Shown: piece by piece, positions 52,430 through 63,429 of the stretch
Layout: each line of letters opens with the position of its first letter
Position numbering within the stretch: position 1 is the stretch's first letter
Assembly: GCA_021397835.1 (NCBI GenBank)
Contig: JAJFZO010000718.1
Span: forward strand, 62,001 to 126,000
Direction of reading: 5' to 3'
Source of the DNA: Moringa oleifera
Lineage: Eukaryota; Streptophyta; Magnoliopsida; Brassicales; Moringaceae
DNA: 64,000 nucleotides
Notes under the pieces: model-generated
The model's input: only the letters and a program-made list of their open reading frames with translations
What the model was told of the DNA's origin: nothing
Databases searched by the model: none
Position numbers and translations under genes: made by a program

Positions 52430-53060
52430 CCAATGCAACTTAATTGTGTTGTCTGTCAGTCTCTGCCGGAGATTAATTTTGATCTGTCTAGCCCTAAATG
52501 TGTTTGCTTGAGCTGCTCCAATGATGTGGCCACTCCAGTTGTGTAACTAGGAATGTAATCTCAATATCAACTAGAGGTCTTTCTGGATTAAGAATGCTGA
52601 CAATAAAGCCAGCGTCAACATCAATGTTCTTCAAGTTGGAAAAAGCAGGTCATGCTATTGGGAAATGCATGAGGTGAATAAACTAGTTTTCTTGCATATA
52701 TAATAGCTTCATAAATGTTTTTTGGCCTAGGATTCCTGTGCTGAAGACTCAGAACACCGGCGACTGCTCCTGTTAATTTCATTGCAGCTGGAAACCTAGC
52801 ATCAAACCAAATGCTTGCGTTCTACCTGTTCTGTCCATGAAGATATTAAGCTTAAAAGCTTTAGTTTCATAGCTTGGAGAACCTAGCAAGCTTGAGGCTT
52901 CAGGTGGTCCTTTGGATCTGAGTAATTTCTCAAGCTTCATTTTGATAAAATTGACTATTACTTCTGGTTGCTTCAGAGAGAGTGGCTTTAACAAGTTTAC
53001 TGGGCTCTGCTCAAAATGAATTGATAAATTAATGAATGACAGAACAACTTGGAGGAAGGA
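52430..53060 (-). pseudogene. Unidentified coding-like remnant
   Basis: On the minus strand an open stretch at 52779-52994 has ordinary protein composition (VNLLKPLSLKQPEVIVNFIK, then a Lys/Arg-rich part, then MDRTGRTQAFGLMLGFQLQ). After a break, a second stretch further along (about 52660-52740) reads PRPKNIYEAIIYARKLVYSP. I do not recognise the family. Breaks between the pieces suggest a broken gene or exons of an unrecognised gene. Confidence 0.25.
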
Positions 53061-54356
53061 AGCTTGTTTAGTAAATCACTTTTAGTGTGATCCTTTCAAC
53101 TGGCAGCTGAAACATAATTGAAAACTCTGTAAGAGCTTTATGTTTCCTGCAGCCATTATCCAAGTCGATCCTTTGCTTTCACTGTCCAATTTTGTTGCTC
53201 AGTTCAGATGCAGTGTAAGAGTTGTCAGTTTATTGATCTACCTCAGGTGATAGTTCTTTTGTTCTGGTGTTTCTTGCCAAAGAAAGAAAAAGAAAAGAGA
53301 ATGTTCAGTTTTTTCTAGTGAGCAATCATTGTATACTTAGTAATTGATTGGTGATTTAGTTTTCAGAGGTTGCATAGGGCCAAATTATGTAGTCACATCC
53401 TTTTCATTAGTCTTTATTCTGCATTAGGTAAGAAATAATCCAACCTTTTCTTTTTCTAGGTGTGATCATCTTGCTTGTTATGATGCATACGAGAAATTTC
53501 ATATAACTGGTCAATCTTTGCTGGGTTCATGATTTGTGTCTTTTGTGTTTGTACAATGCCCTGTGAATTCATATGCATGTGTTGCTTTCTTCATTTTTTC
53601 TTGTATTGTATGATTTTTATGGCAGAGAAACTTTCATTGTTCTTTGTATTCTAGAAGCTGTTTGTGGAATTTTCTCAGAAAGAAAAAAGAAAAAGAGAAG
53701 GAGTGCAAAGAATGTTACTTGAGTCAATGATATTGTGATGGTTGCTCGCCTCAAGAAAAGGGAGATGAAGAGTTTCAGTGTTGGGTCTGCCTGGGGTGTC
53801 AAAATGATGATGATGAGACCCATAATGATGAAAGCTTCGCATCCTGAGGAAGTGTGGTATTTGTCAATGTGAGTGGAAGGCTATTTTTCTCATATTGGTG
53901 CATCTGTTTTCATGCCCAATGTATTGTGGCCATGCCACTACTGGGGTGTTGAAACTGCTAGCTGATCAGCTTCTAGGCATCTTCCTTTTCCTGTTGACAA
54001 TAGTGGTGCTATATTGAGCAGACAACATTTCTAAGTGATAGAAAGAATAGTTGCATATTTGCTTTAATTAAAAGAATGATAGATGGCTGTTAGTCTGCTT
54101 AAAAAAGAAAAGAAAAGAGAGAGATTTTTAGTCAAAATTGGATGTCCTTACCAAAATCAACTTCTTATCCCTACAGAAAAGTCATGAATTAGACATTAAA
54201 ATTTCTAATGTCTAATGAAGTGTATATTGACATGAGGCTGTATCACATAGTTTACTCCCATTCCTTTATAATAGATGTTGATGTCTGCTACTTATGTTTG
54301 ATATATATTATTTACTTATTAAGATAGTATGAGAAACTTTGGACATCCCAAGAGAA

Positions 54357-54473
54357 TTGTTTTCGGGAGAGAAGATTCGGGTTATATCCGAGAGAGAAGA
54401 TTTCCCCTTTCTCTAATTTTGCCTTTCCCTAGGAGGGGTAGGGCTTGTTTTCGGGAGAGAAGATTCGGGTTAT
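54357..54473. repeat. 29-bp direct repeat, two copies 88 bp apart
   Basis: The 29-bp unit begins TTGTTTTCGGGAGAGAAGAT and recurs exactly at 54357-54385 and 54445-54473. A partial third copy (CCGAGAGAGAAGATTT) lies between them. Confidence 0.88.
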
Positions 54474-54589
54474 TTGGATCTGAAACTTGTATCTTCATAA
54501 CCATGCTATGAATCTGGATGCTATCTTATTGTTTTCGACCTTTTAGTTTATTAGGTGCTGCTATCTATGGTTTTTGTGCACAGCTGGTG

Positions 54590-54703
54590 ATGCTTTTGAT
54601 GCCGTTTGCATCTTAGCAAGGAACGCAAAAGTGTTGAATGAAAGTAAGGAGAAGCAAAGTTGCTCTAAAAAACTTAAGGAATTGGCTGAATTTGTGACAT
54701 GGG
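54590..54703 (+). pseudogene. Isolated exon-like segment of unknown origin
   Basis: After an acceptor-like TGTGCACAG, one frame reads GDAFDAVCILARNAKVLNES, then a Lys-rich stretch ending LKELAEFVTW, and is followed by GTAAAT. It has protein-like composition and splice-like borders, but no neighbouring exon is convincing. A Cys-rich stretch near 53700-53800 (EEFQCWVCLGCQ) may belong to the same broken gene. Confidence 0.28.
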
Positions 54704-55804
54704 TAAATATATTATAGCTCTTTGGGCATTTTGGCATTCGTGCTTTCTCTTTTTAACATTCGTGCTTTCTCTTTAACATATCTCTTATGTGTTTTTCTGC
54801 CCATTTGTATTGGTCAATCCTAAGTAACTTGGATGAACAAAGCAGTCAATTGGGCATTGTTATGACAAGGGAGGTATTCTAGATACAAATATATTTTTGC
54901 ATTTATTCATTGTAATGTGATGCTACACGAGTTTTTTGGATAGAATCAAGAGGACAAGTGGATGTTGACCATCACATGGATGGTTTTTAAGGAATCAATG
55001 ATAGAGCTGGGAATCTGCAAGACAACCAGAGGAACGGTCAAGGGTCGATGCCAAGTGATGAAATATCTTTCGATACTCAAGTCAATAGAGATTTCAACAT
55101 GATTTAACTATAGGATTAAAACTTATCTAAAATGTACCTTGAATCTTCTTTTTATAAGAGCGTTGATGAGGATAAATTTATCATTTTACTCGGATAAGGT
55201 TTGACTTAATTTGATAGGTAAGTTGTCGACATGTTTTTGCACTAGTTGAGGTCATTGATTTCTTGATAACGTATGTTTTGTTAAGTATTTTAGTATTATA
55301 GTATCTCGGTGTTTGTGTTGGCTATCTGTTGACTTATCGATGTAGGTCTCGTTAACTTATGGTTACAATTGCTTGGCTATTTTGACATGGTTGATGTTAC
55401 TTATCTTTTGGTTATCGGTCCTTTTAGGTATGTGTTCTTTGTTAGGTGGCTTGTCAGGATATTTGGACCTTTAGTTGCATTTTAATAGGCCTAGTGTTAA
55501 GGGGCTGACCTTAGTTTTCTAAAGCCTTTGATAATATTTGGTTGCTACATCAAAAGTCTTTCACTCTTTCAAATCAAAAAAGTTAATTGGCGTATTTAGA
55601 CATGAAAGAGTACATTTGAGTCATTGCTATTGTGAATTTTGATTCTTTTGCAGAGTTTGGTAACTTTTTTCTACTTGTCGACCATTTAGTTTGGTTTGTT
55701 GCGGAAAGGTTGGTTGGCGTGTTGGTGAGTCTGATGACAGAGTGGTTGCCATGCTTTCCGACTAGTTAATTATTCTTTGCGATTTTAAATTGATAAACGT
55801 TATG

Positions 55805-55868
55805 TTTGCAAACCAAAGGAACATTCCATACATGGATTTGCAGACCAAAGGAACATTCCATACATGGA
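55805..55868. repeat. 32-bp tandem duplication
   Basis: Two copies of a 32-bp unit starting TTTGCARACCAAAGGAACAT, at 55805 and 55837, differing at one base. Confidence 0.92.
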
Positions 55869-55999
55869 CTTCTTGAATTCTTTTGTGGATCCATTTAGTT
55901 CACTTACGGACTGAAAAGGGGATTCCACTTTGCAGATTAAAGAAATGTTCTGTTTGTGGAGGTGGTGAATTCACTTGCGCACTTTGTTCAATTCAATCC

Positions 56000-56107
56000 G
56001 TTTGCAGACTTTATTCAGTTCAGTTCGTTTGCAGACTTTATTTAGTTTAGTTCGTTTTTAGACTTTATTTAGTTCAGTCCGTTTGCAGACTTACTTAAAG
56101 ACTTTCT
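56000..56107. repeat. 27-bp tandem repeat, about four copies
   Basis: Units begin GTTTGCAGACTTTATT and related variants at 56000, 56027, 56054 and 56081; the third is diverged (GTTTTTAGACTTTATT). Confidence 0.9.
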
Positions 56108-56492
56108 TAAGGTTCAAGCCAATCTGCGAGTGTTAACTTGTTTCATTTGTCTTTTTATCTCTCTAATTTTTTCCTCGATTGATGTGCCCTTTCACATTTT
56201 CTTAAGGTAATCATTAATTTTGCTTATCACTTCGTGTTTTACGAGGCTCGATTAATGTTAAATGCCTTTATTACCTTAATTTTTACGTTGTTTTTTTTAA
56301 TTCCTTGATTCAGAAAGTGCCATGTGTCAGATTGCCTTAGATGCTCTTAAGCTCTGTGCCATGTCTTTTCGAAATCTTTGGTTGGGTACGTGCCACATGT
56401 CAAGTCGCCTTAATACCTCAATTCTTGCATTCCGATTATTTGGTTCCTTAGTCATGGGGTTGCCATGAGTCAAGTAAGCATAAGCCGGTAGA

Positions 56493-56504
56493 TTTTATAA
56501 AAAA
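56493..56504 (+). promoter_or_regulatory. TATA-like box facing the antisense accessory ORF
   Basis: TTTATAAAAAAC followed by CCTCTCTTTCTCC is a good plant TATA plus CT-rich leader on the + strand. It lies roughly 200 bp upstream of the accessory coding region. Confidence 0.4.
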
Positions 56505-56689
56505 CCTCTCTTTCTCCTTTAAAACTATTTTCTCATTTCATTTGGTCGTTCTTAGGTAAGCTTCTTTCCTCTCTCTTAATTCTCTATTATTGCCATATCT
56601 GACTCCTCTTTCGTCATTGCTTCTTTTTCCTCTATTGTTACCCAAACTCATCTCAAGTCCCTAAACCATTTACATGCTATGAAGTGAGT

Positions 56690-58430
56690 GTCTCTCTATC
56701 TATCCTTCGACTTGACAGGACAAAGCTTGAGACCTTCATTGACACTATCTCTGTGTTTATGGAAAGGCTTTTATTATTGGCATTAGGTTCTTTTATCCCC
56801 CATTCGTTTGGGAATTATGTTCCTATTATCGTATCTCTTTTTTTCAACTCACCTTGAAGACTTGGCACATAGTGGTAAAGGGATTGTCATTATGACATGA
56901 TTTGATTATTTTTCAGTAGATGTCTTTGTTACGTATTTCTTTCTTAAGCCTTCTTTCCCTAGGTGGTTTTACTTTGTAACTCGTTAGGGTAAGAAGTTTC
57001 TTGGCATTTCTCCCCATAATTTAAACTATTATAATAGGAAATTCCTTTTCATTTCTTGGGATGGTTTTCCCGAGTATAGCTTTGAATGGGGGACCAATCT
57101 TTTTTTTTTTTTGGAAAAGCTTCGTATTTATTTGACCCTTGCAGTCAGGAGATTTATAAGAGCTTTTGTGATTGCCTCTCAAAATCAACTTGAGTGACGT
57201 AACCAAAGGGATCATTTTAGATTGTGTTGAAAGGTTGTTCTTCAGGATTTCTCGCTTCAAGTCTTGGCTCTGCCTACTTCTTCTCCTTTTTTATCTCCTT
57301 CTGAGAAAGCAACGGAGGTTTTTGGTTAGTTTATTTTGCTTCTTTTTATCGATGGATCGTTTTTTCCATCGTCTCATCTTTTAAGTTGTTCGCGACCTTA
57401 TTTATGTTTTTTTTTTCAAGTTACTTAACTGTAGATTTTAATACTTCTCCTAAGATTTTTGTCGCCAATTCTTCTTCCTTTAAAACGTATTATCAACAAA
57501 TTAACTTAGCAAGTCCTCGCCAATGGGCCAAATGTACAGCTTTTGATGTCATCATCAAGGCTTTTCGTCATAAAAGCAAGTGATTTTCTTCTTCCTCTTT
57601 TGCCTTTGCCACTTCTGTCTGTTTCTTTAGTGATGACTTTTTACTCTATTTTGTTAGCTTAACCAGCTGTCACACTACCACTTTCCACTGTTGTCTCGGC
57701 GTGGCCTATTCTTTAGTCAGTGATAGTTACCAGCGCTTTTACTTGTTCTAATGTCAGCACCACTTCCAGCATCGAAGTTCTTTTCGAGCTGGAATGTGCA
57801 GTTGTCTGGCTTTACTTAGAGCAACTTAGTTCTCTTTGATATGGCAAACTATTTTCCGCTCCATAATGATGTCACACATATGAAGAAGAATCTTTAGACA
57901 AGGCCGACTATACAACCTTTACTAACGTAGACTAGATACCTCATCGCATTCTTCTTTTTCTTTTTTATTATTATCATTGCTTATCTCTTCTTTTTACTTT
58001 TTTACACTGTTGAAGGTGGCTTTGGAGGGGATGGGCTAGATAAAGTTCCTTCTTCATGAAGCCAAGCTAAGGGTAAAGGCCATGGATGACTTCATGCCTT
58101 GCCATGTCGAGAAGGAGGCCCTAGTGTGCGAGTTAGCCTTTGTTAGAGCTAAACGAGAGGAGGCCCGTCGATGTTGTTTGAGCCTTGATAGCTCCTATAC
58201 TGCTGTCAAGGAGCGGGTTATGACTACTGCTCGGGTGTCAAAGTTAAAAGGTTGCCTTTTTTTCCTTCAAGCTTATTTCAATGCTCACCTCATTTACGCC
58301 TATGGTGTTAACGTAAATGCATATAAGCATAGGCGAAATGCCTTACGGAGAAGGAAAAATTTTGTGTTCATGCTTTTGTCATTGCGTTACAGGAGACGAA
58401 GCAAAAGCTATTAACGTTCAACTAAGACTT
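56690..58430 (+). pseudogene. Accessory ORF antisense to gypsy gag-pol (broken)
   Basis: Frames on the + strand carry pieces such as FLKPSFPRWFYFVTR (near 56940), NYYNRKFLFISWDGFPEYSF (near 57023) and, near 58020-58240, a charged, coiled-coil-like part (EKEALVCELAFVRAKREEAR). The aromatic-rich first part and the coiled-coil second part resemble the plant 'putative gypsy type transposon' proteins found next to Tat-like elements. Its function is unknown; a gag-like role has been suggested. Stops and frameshifts show it is no longer intact. Confidence 0.5.
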
Positions 58431-58734
58431 AATATTTTTATGATTGACTAGTGTGATGAGACAGTGATCCCTTCTTCCCTGATGTTGACGAAAGGTACCT
58501 AAGATGGACTTGCTAGTGATGCAACTGATCCATCTTCTTTGACGGTTGAGACTCCAATTGTAATAAATTAGGCTATCTTTATTGTTTTAGGTTTCCTTCT
58601 GTAATTTTTCAAAATATGAATAAAGTTGTTTTCTTTTCCTTCTTGTTTTTGATTTATTGCTCATTATCTTTGCTTCATTTTTATGGTTATGTAGAATCTA
58701 CTAACTTATTTTATGCGAATTTGTCCCTTGTGGA

Positions 58735-59040
58735 CTAGTATCCTTTGCAGATTTGTGCCCTTAATAGATTAGTGTCTTTCGTGAACTTATCTTTTGTGGA
58801 TTTGTCCCTCGTAGACTAGAGTCTTTTGCGAACTAATGTCTTCCATGGATTTGTCCTCTGTTGACTAGCGTCCTTTATGGGCACTCTATGCTTTTTATGG
58901 ACTTATGTCCTTTTTTACAATCACGACTTAGACATCTTGTGGCCTATGGCTTAGACATCTTACGATCCATGGTTTTAATGCCTTTTGTTATTTTACGCAT
59001 CTTGTGGCCTTGGGCTTAGAGGCCTTGCTTCTCACCATTC
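58735..59040. repeat. Degenerate tandem repeats downstream of the accessory ORF
   Basis: Loosely repeated blocks of about 25-30 bp (…GGACTAGTATCCTTTGCAGA…, CTTGTGGCCTATGGCTTAGA and variants). They lie between the accessory ORF and the integrase remnant. Confidence 0.5.
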
Positions 59041-59549
59041 GTGCCTTGTTGGCTTTCTTTCATAAAAATACCATAGTTTTTTTTTCCTAGTAAAGATAGT
59101 GTAATCTGAACAATTTTAAAATTTGTGAAATGATTGGAAGTGGAGTACCTTAATTTCATTTATTTTTCTTTACTTTTACAAACTCCTTATTAGTAGTATA
59201 GTTTCAAGTTCTTTGAGCTCCACTTCGTGGAATCTTCTTACATTTCATTATTCTTAGCTTATATCTGCCTTTCTTTATAATTTTGGCTACTTCATAAGTA
59301 GCATAGGCCTTCTTCATCGGGGACCAGTTTCTCGAGGCTTCTAATGATTTGGATACACTGGCCTTCCTTATCACCAAGTTTTTAGTTGAGAATTCTCTTT
59401 CTTTTACTCTTTTTTTTTTTATAATATTAAGCCACTCTTTGACGATATGTGGCAGTTCGAACTCTGGCATTTCTAATGTGCTTTTCAAGTTAGTCCAAGT
59501 TGGCATTTAGGTTTTCATCATTTTTTTCTGAGTTGATAGCGTTCACATG

Positions 59550-60450
59550 ATGCGAGGTCATCTCGATTTCTGCTGGTACAACCACCTTTGTGGTAGAAGT
59601 AAGGGAGAAGGGGTTTCCCTATCATTGTCTTGCTTGTTGTTTGATATTCCCATACTATGTTATGCAGTTCCTCAACCTAAGCTCTTTTAGTATTATTTTG
59701 TCTTATTTTAAGGGCTTGGAGAATGGTTCGGTTGGTGACTTTTACTTAATCATTTGCTTGTGGGTGTTCGATTGGCGTGAAGTTTAAATTAATCTGCAAC
59801 TTCTCCTAATTTATTTTGAATTTCATACCTTGAAATTGAGTGCCATTGTCGACAATAATGCTTTTAGGTACAATAAACCTATATATAATTGATTTCTCCG
59901 CGAAGTCCCACCTTATGAACGAGGATGGTAGGTATTACCTCAATTTTATGAAGTAGTCTATAACTATTATCACAAATGTCCTTTGTCTCATGGTTAGTGG
60001 GAATGGCCCTACAAGTCAATTCATTATTAAGTAAAAAGTTTGGGGATTATCATTGGGTTGATGTGAGTGGTAGGTACATTTGTGAGTGGCGTGTATTTTT
60101 TACATTTTTGTACCTCTTAACATTCTTGGTTGCATCTTCTTTTAGCGTTGGCTAATAGTATCCTTAATTTAGGATTTTATGAGCTAGGGATTGTGCCTTG
60201 ATGTGGGATTGTGCTTTGATGTGCATGTCGTGAACTCTTTCATGTACTTCTATTAAGACATACTCATGCTCGCTTGGAATTAAACATCAGAGGAAATAGA
60301 TGATGAAAGATAGCTTATAAAATTGTTCGTTAGCAATCAAGAGCCTAACTACTCTTGCTCACATTTTCTTTTCTTTTGTTTTGTCTTATAGGATCTCTTT
60401 ATCTTTTAGATAGTGGCAAAGCGGCCTGATCCAATTATCTGAGGTATCCA
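59550..60450 (-). pseudogene. Gypsy integrase remnant
   Basis: On the minus strand near 59829-59865 the frame reads PKSIIVDNGTQFQG, the second catalytic Asp region of gypsy integrase. A partial glutamate region (HPQAND) follows near 59780. Stops interrupt it. Confidence 0.75.
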
Positions 60451-60689
60451 ATGACATGACCTGCTTCTTTTCCATGCTTGGCTCTGTTAGCGTTTTTATC
60501 ATGGCATTTTTCACATGTTTTGTATTCAAAGTTACCAATTTGGAAAGTGTAGTAACCTGAGCATCGTTTTTTTCTTTGTATTTGCTTGATTCGTGATCTT
60601 TAAAGTCCTTGTAAGAGTTCCTTGACTTTTTGGAGGTACTTAATTGTCTTCTCATCTTGAACTTCATATTCGCCTAATCATTGTTTCAC

Positions 60690-61300
60690 TAAAAACTGTG
60701 AGTCACTTTTAGTTTCTACTTCGATTACCTGGATTTCTTTCATTAATCATCATTCAATCAAGGGTGTTTCATACTTCGCTTCATTATTAGATGTCTAAAA
60801 GTCCATCTTGATAGCATATCAATATTCAACTTCTTCTAAGACTCGAAGCAAGATTCTAGCACCGCTTCTCACTCTCCCCATAGCGCCATCTATTCATAGT
60901 TGCCATTCATAGTCTTGATATTCTGCATGTTCGTCATTAACATATGGTCTACCATGTCAATTTCACTTTTAAGGTTTTTTCATGGGCTTTGATTGCATGT
61001 CCATAATAACGCATTTGATTATAAAGTCTGCTAGTGCTTGCACCTTTGTACTTATCTTAGGCTTGTATTTTATGTTGAACTATCCTAGCTCCATCTATCG
61101 CTTTACCATCGTTCCTGATATATCTGACTTATTAAGGATCTGGTGAAATGGTTGATCCATATTAATCACTATGGAGTGTGCTTGAAAGTATGACTGTAAT
61201 CTTTACGTGCAATCATTAGGGTGAGTACTATTTTTTTTTTTAGCTTAGCATTTCATGCCTCGGGTCCTTGTAGAACTTTACTTATGTAATAGACCAACTT
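60690..61300 (-). pseudogene. Gypsy RNase H remnant
   Basis: A minus-strand segment reads TSNNEAKYET near 60766-60796, the typical Asn-Asn-x-Ala-Glu-Tyr-like motif of gypsy RNase H. The frame is broken upstream and downstream. Confidence 0.65.
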
Positions 61301-61399
61301 TTGAGTCTCGTTTTTCATCCTTACTAACATTGCACTTAACTGCGTCTTCTGCGATCGTGATATATAAATGGAGTTCCTCATTAAGTTTCAATTTTATCG

Positions 61400-62560
61400 A
61401 CAGTGGAGGATTCTAAAAGTAACTCTTGAGTAGTTGAAAGGCTACTTTACAACGCGACATCCATTGAAAAATTTTCATTTGCCTTAATATTTTGAAATTT
61501 TGTCCACTTTGAACATACTCAATGATGCTAATCTCTTTGCTAAGCATTGTACTTCCCTGACATTTTCAAGGCTTTCATGTCAATTATAACTTTAATTTTC
61601 TGTGCGTTTACCTTTATCCCTCTTTGAGTCACCATAAACCTAAGGTATTTTCCTGAAGACACTATGTGTTCAGACTTTTTCTTATTTTTAACCATAAAGT
61701 CGTCTACATATGCTTCCATGTTTTTTTTTCCTAATTACTTGTGATGTAATACAGATTAACATAGTGTCCTACTTCGGCTGATGTCCTATTTTGATTAGAT
61801 ATCTTAGTTTTTCATTTAGTTAGTTTCCTATTCTCTCAAGTTTTCCTTTTAGTTAGTTTCCTATTCTTTCAAGTTTCATATTTTAGTTTTTCTATTCTTT
61901 CTGTATTTTCTATTTTTTAGTTTATTTTTTTCATTATTTAAAGACCTATTGTAATAGTTAGAGGCAATTGAATACAATTCATCAAATTTTCCTTTAAAGA
62001 TTTAGCCTTCGGGTTTGTTCTTTTATTTTATTACGCTTCTGTTTTGAAGCAAACCTTCCGCTGCACCAATTTGTCAAACACGTGGTTAATGAGGTGTTGG
62101 TATGTGGTTCCTATGTTCTTCAAGTTGAAAAGCATGACTTTATAACAATAAGTACTCAAATAAGTAATAAAACATGTTTTTTCTTCATCTTTCAAGTCCA
62201 TCCTTATTTGAATATCTTTGAAGTAGGCGTCTATGAAGCTGAACATCTCTCGTCCATAAGTACTATTAACTAGTTAGTTAATTTTTGGTAGTGAGCAGCT
62301 ATCTTTAAGGCTTGTTTTGTTAAGGTTGATGAAATCTACTCACATTCGTCATTTATCATTGGCTTTTTTCACTATTACTTTGCTCGTTAACCACTTCGGC
62401 TATTGTACTTTTTTGATGAACCTAGCCTTTAAGAGTACTACCACCTCTCGTGTGATTGCTTGTTATATCTCTTTTAAAAAAGCTCTTTTCTTTTAGTGCA
62501 CTAGTTTCATAATGAGGTTAATATTAAGTTCATAGATCGTTACCTCTGGCTTGATGCCCA
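61400..62560 (-). pseudogene. Gypsy reverse transcriptase remnant, split by an insertion
   Basis: On the minus strand, 62075-62246 reads MFSFIDAYFKDIQIRMDLKD, then EEKTCFITYLSTYCYKVMLF, both characteristic of gypsy RT. The YVDD catalytic box (MEAYVDDFMVKNKKK) lies at 61675-61719. The two halves should be adjacent, but about 330 bp of foreign sequence separates them. Confidence 0.85.
61740..62065 (+). mobile_element. Probable solo LTR inserted in the gypsy RT
   Basis: It begins TGTGATGTAATACAG and ends CCTTCCGCTGCA. It carries a possible TATA-like ATTTAAAG and an R-region-like GTAATAGTTAGAGGCAATTG. It interrupts the RT frame between FDKL and the YVDD box. No exact 5-bp target duplication is visible (flanks TTACT and CCAAT), so the edges may be a few bases off. 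Confidence 0.5.
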
Positions 62561-62879
62561 ATATATCCGCTGTTGTCCATGCAATCACATTTACCTTAGA
62601 TTGCAAGAACTTTATGAGGTGGTCTCATTCGTGTTGTTCAAGTCTTTTGTCGATCTTAGTTTTGCTCGGTTGTTCTTCGACATATACTTCTTTTAATCTT
62701 TCTGTTGCCTCCATAGGCACTAACTATCTCTTGTCTTTTAGTCCAGATAAATTTGGTATGTCAATTGAGGCTTGCCTTCTTGCGGTGTCAGGTAACATTG
62801 ACACGTCGCTTGTTGATCTTCTTTCAGAGTGGCTACTCTACCTAAGGTAGAAAACTTCATCGTGAGATGATATGACGAT

Positions 62880-63420
62880 ATAGTTGCCTATAGAGCATTT
62901 AGGTAAAGCAGCTTGATTAGGGTATTGTAGGCTGATGGTACTTTGGCCACTAAGAAATCCAACATATCGCCTTTTGTGCCAGTGTTATGCCTTTTATGAT
63001 TGGTAACTTTATAATTCTATCGACAAGCACACTTGACTCCTTAAAGGCTGTTAAGGGTATTTTGAAAAGCCAACCTACAGTACTCTTTCAAATGCTTGAT
63101 AATACAAAATATTTACGAAACTTTTATTGTCAACTAAAATTCTTTTTATATTTTTGTAGCCACCCTGATGGTAACTAGTAAGGGATCCTGGTGGGGGGTG
63201 ATAACTCCCTCCAAATCCTCATTAGACAAGCCTACAGTATTGCTAATCTTTGGCCATTTTTGGATTTCATAATTCTTTTTTTTTACATAGAATTTTCTTC
63301 CCAATTATGTTTCTTCATTGAAAATTAGTCCTTGGATATTACGTTGACACCTAGACCTCTAATGATGAGATTGATAGCTTGAATATCCTTGTCATTATTG
63401 ACAACTTGCATATTTTACTG
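62880..63420 (-). pseudogene. Gypsy protease region remnant
   Basis: Minus-strand pieces such as SSVLVDRIIKLPIIKGITLA (about 62985-63045) resemble the region between the retropepsin and RT in Tat-type polyproteins. The DTG-like active site is not clear. Confidence 0.4.
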
Positions 63421-63429
63421 TGGTTGTAC

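Larger units (their letters stand above)
54960..56490 (-). repeat. Probable 3' LTR region of the gypsy element
   Basis: Non-coding, with two internal tandem arrays (55805-55868 and 56000-56107) and degenerate TGCCAYRTGTCA motifs towards its end. I infer the LTR identity from position; neither terminal TG/CA pair nor a partner LTR can be confirmed here. Confidence 0.35.
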
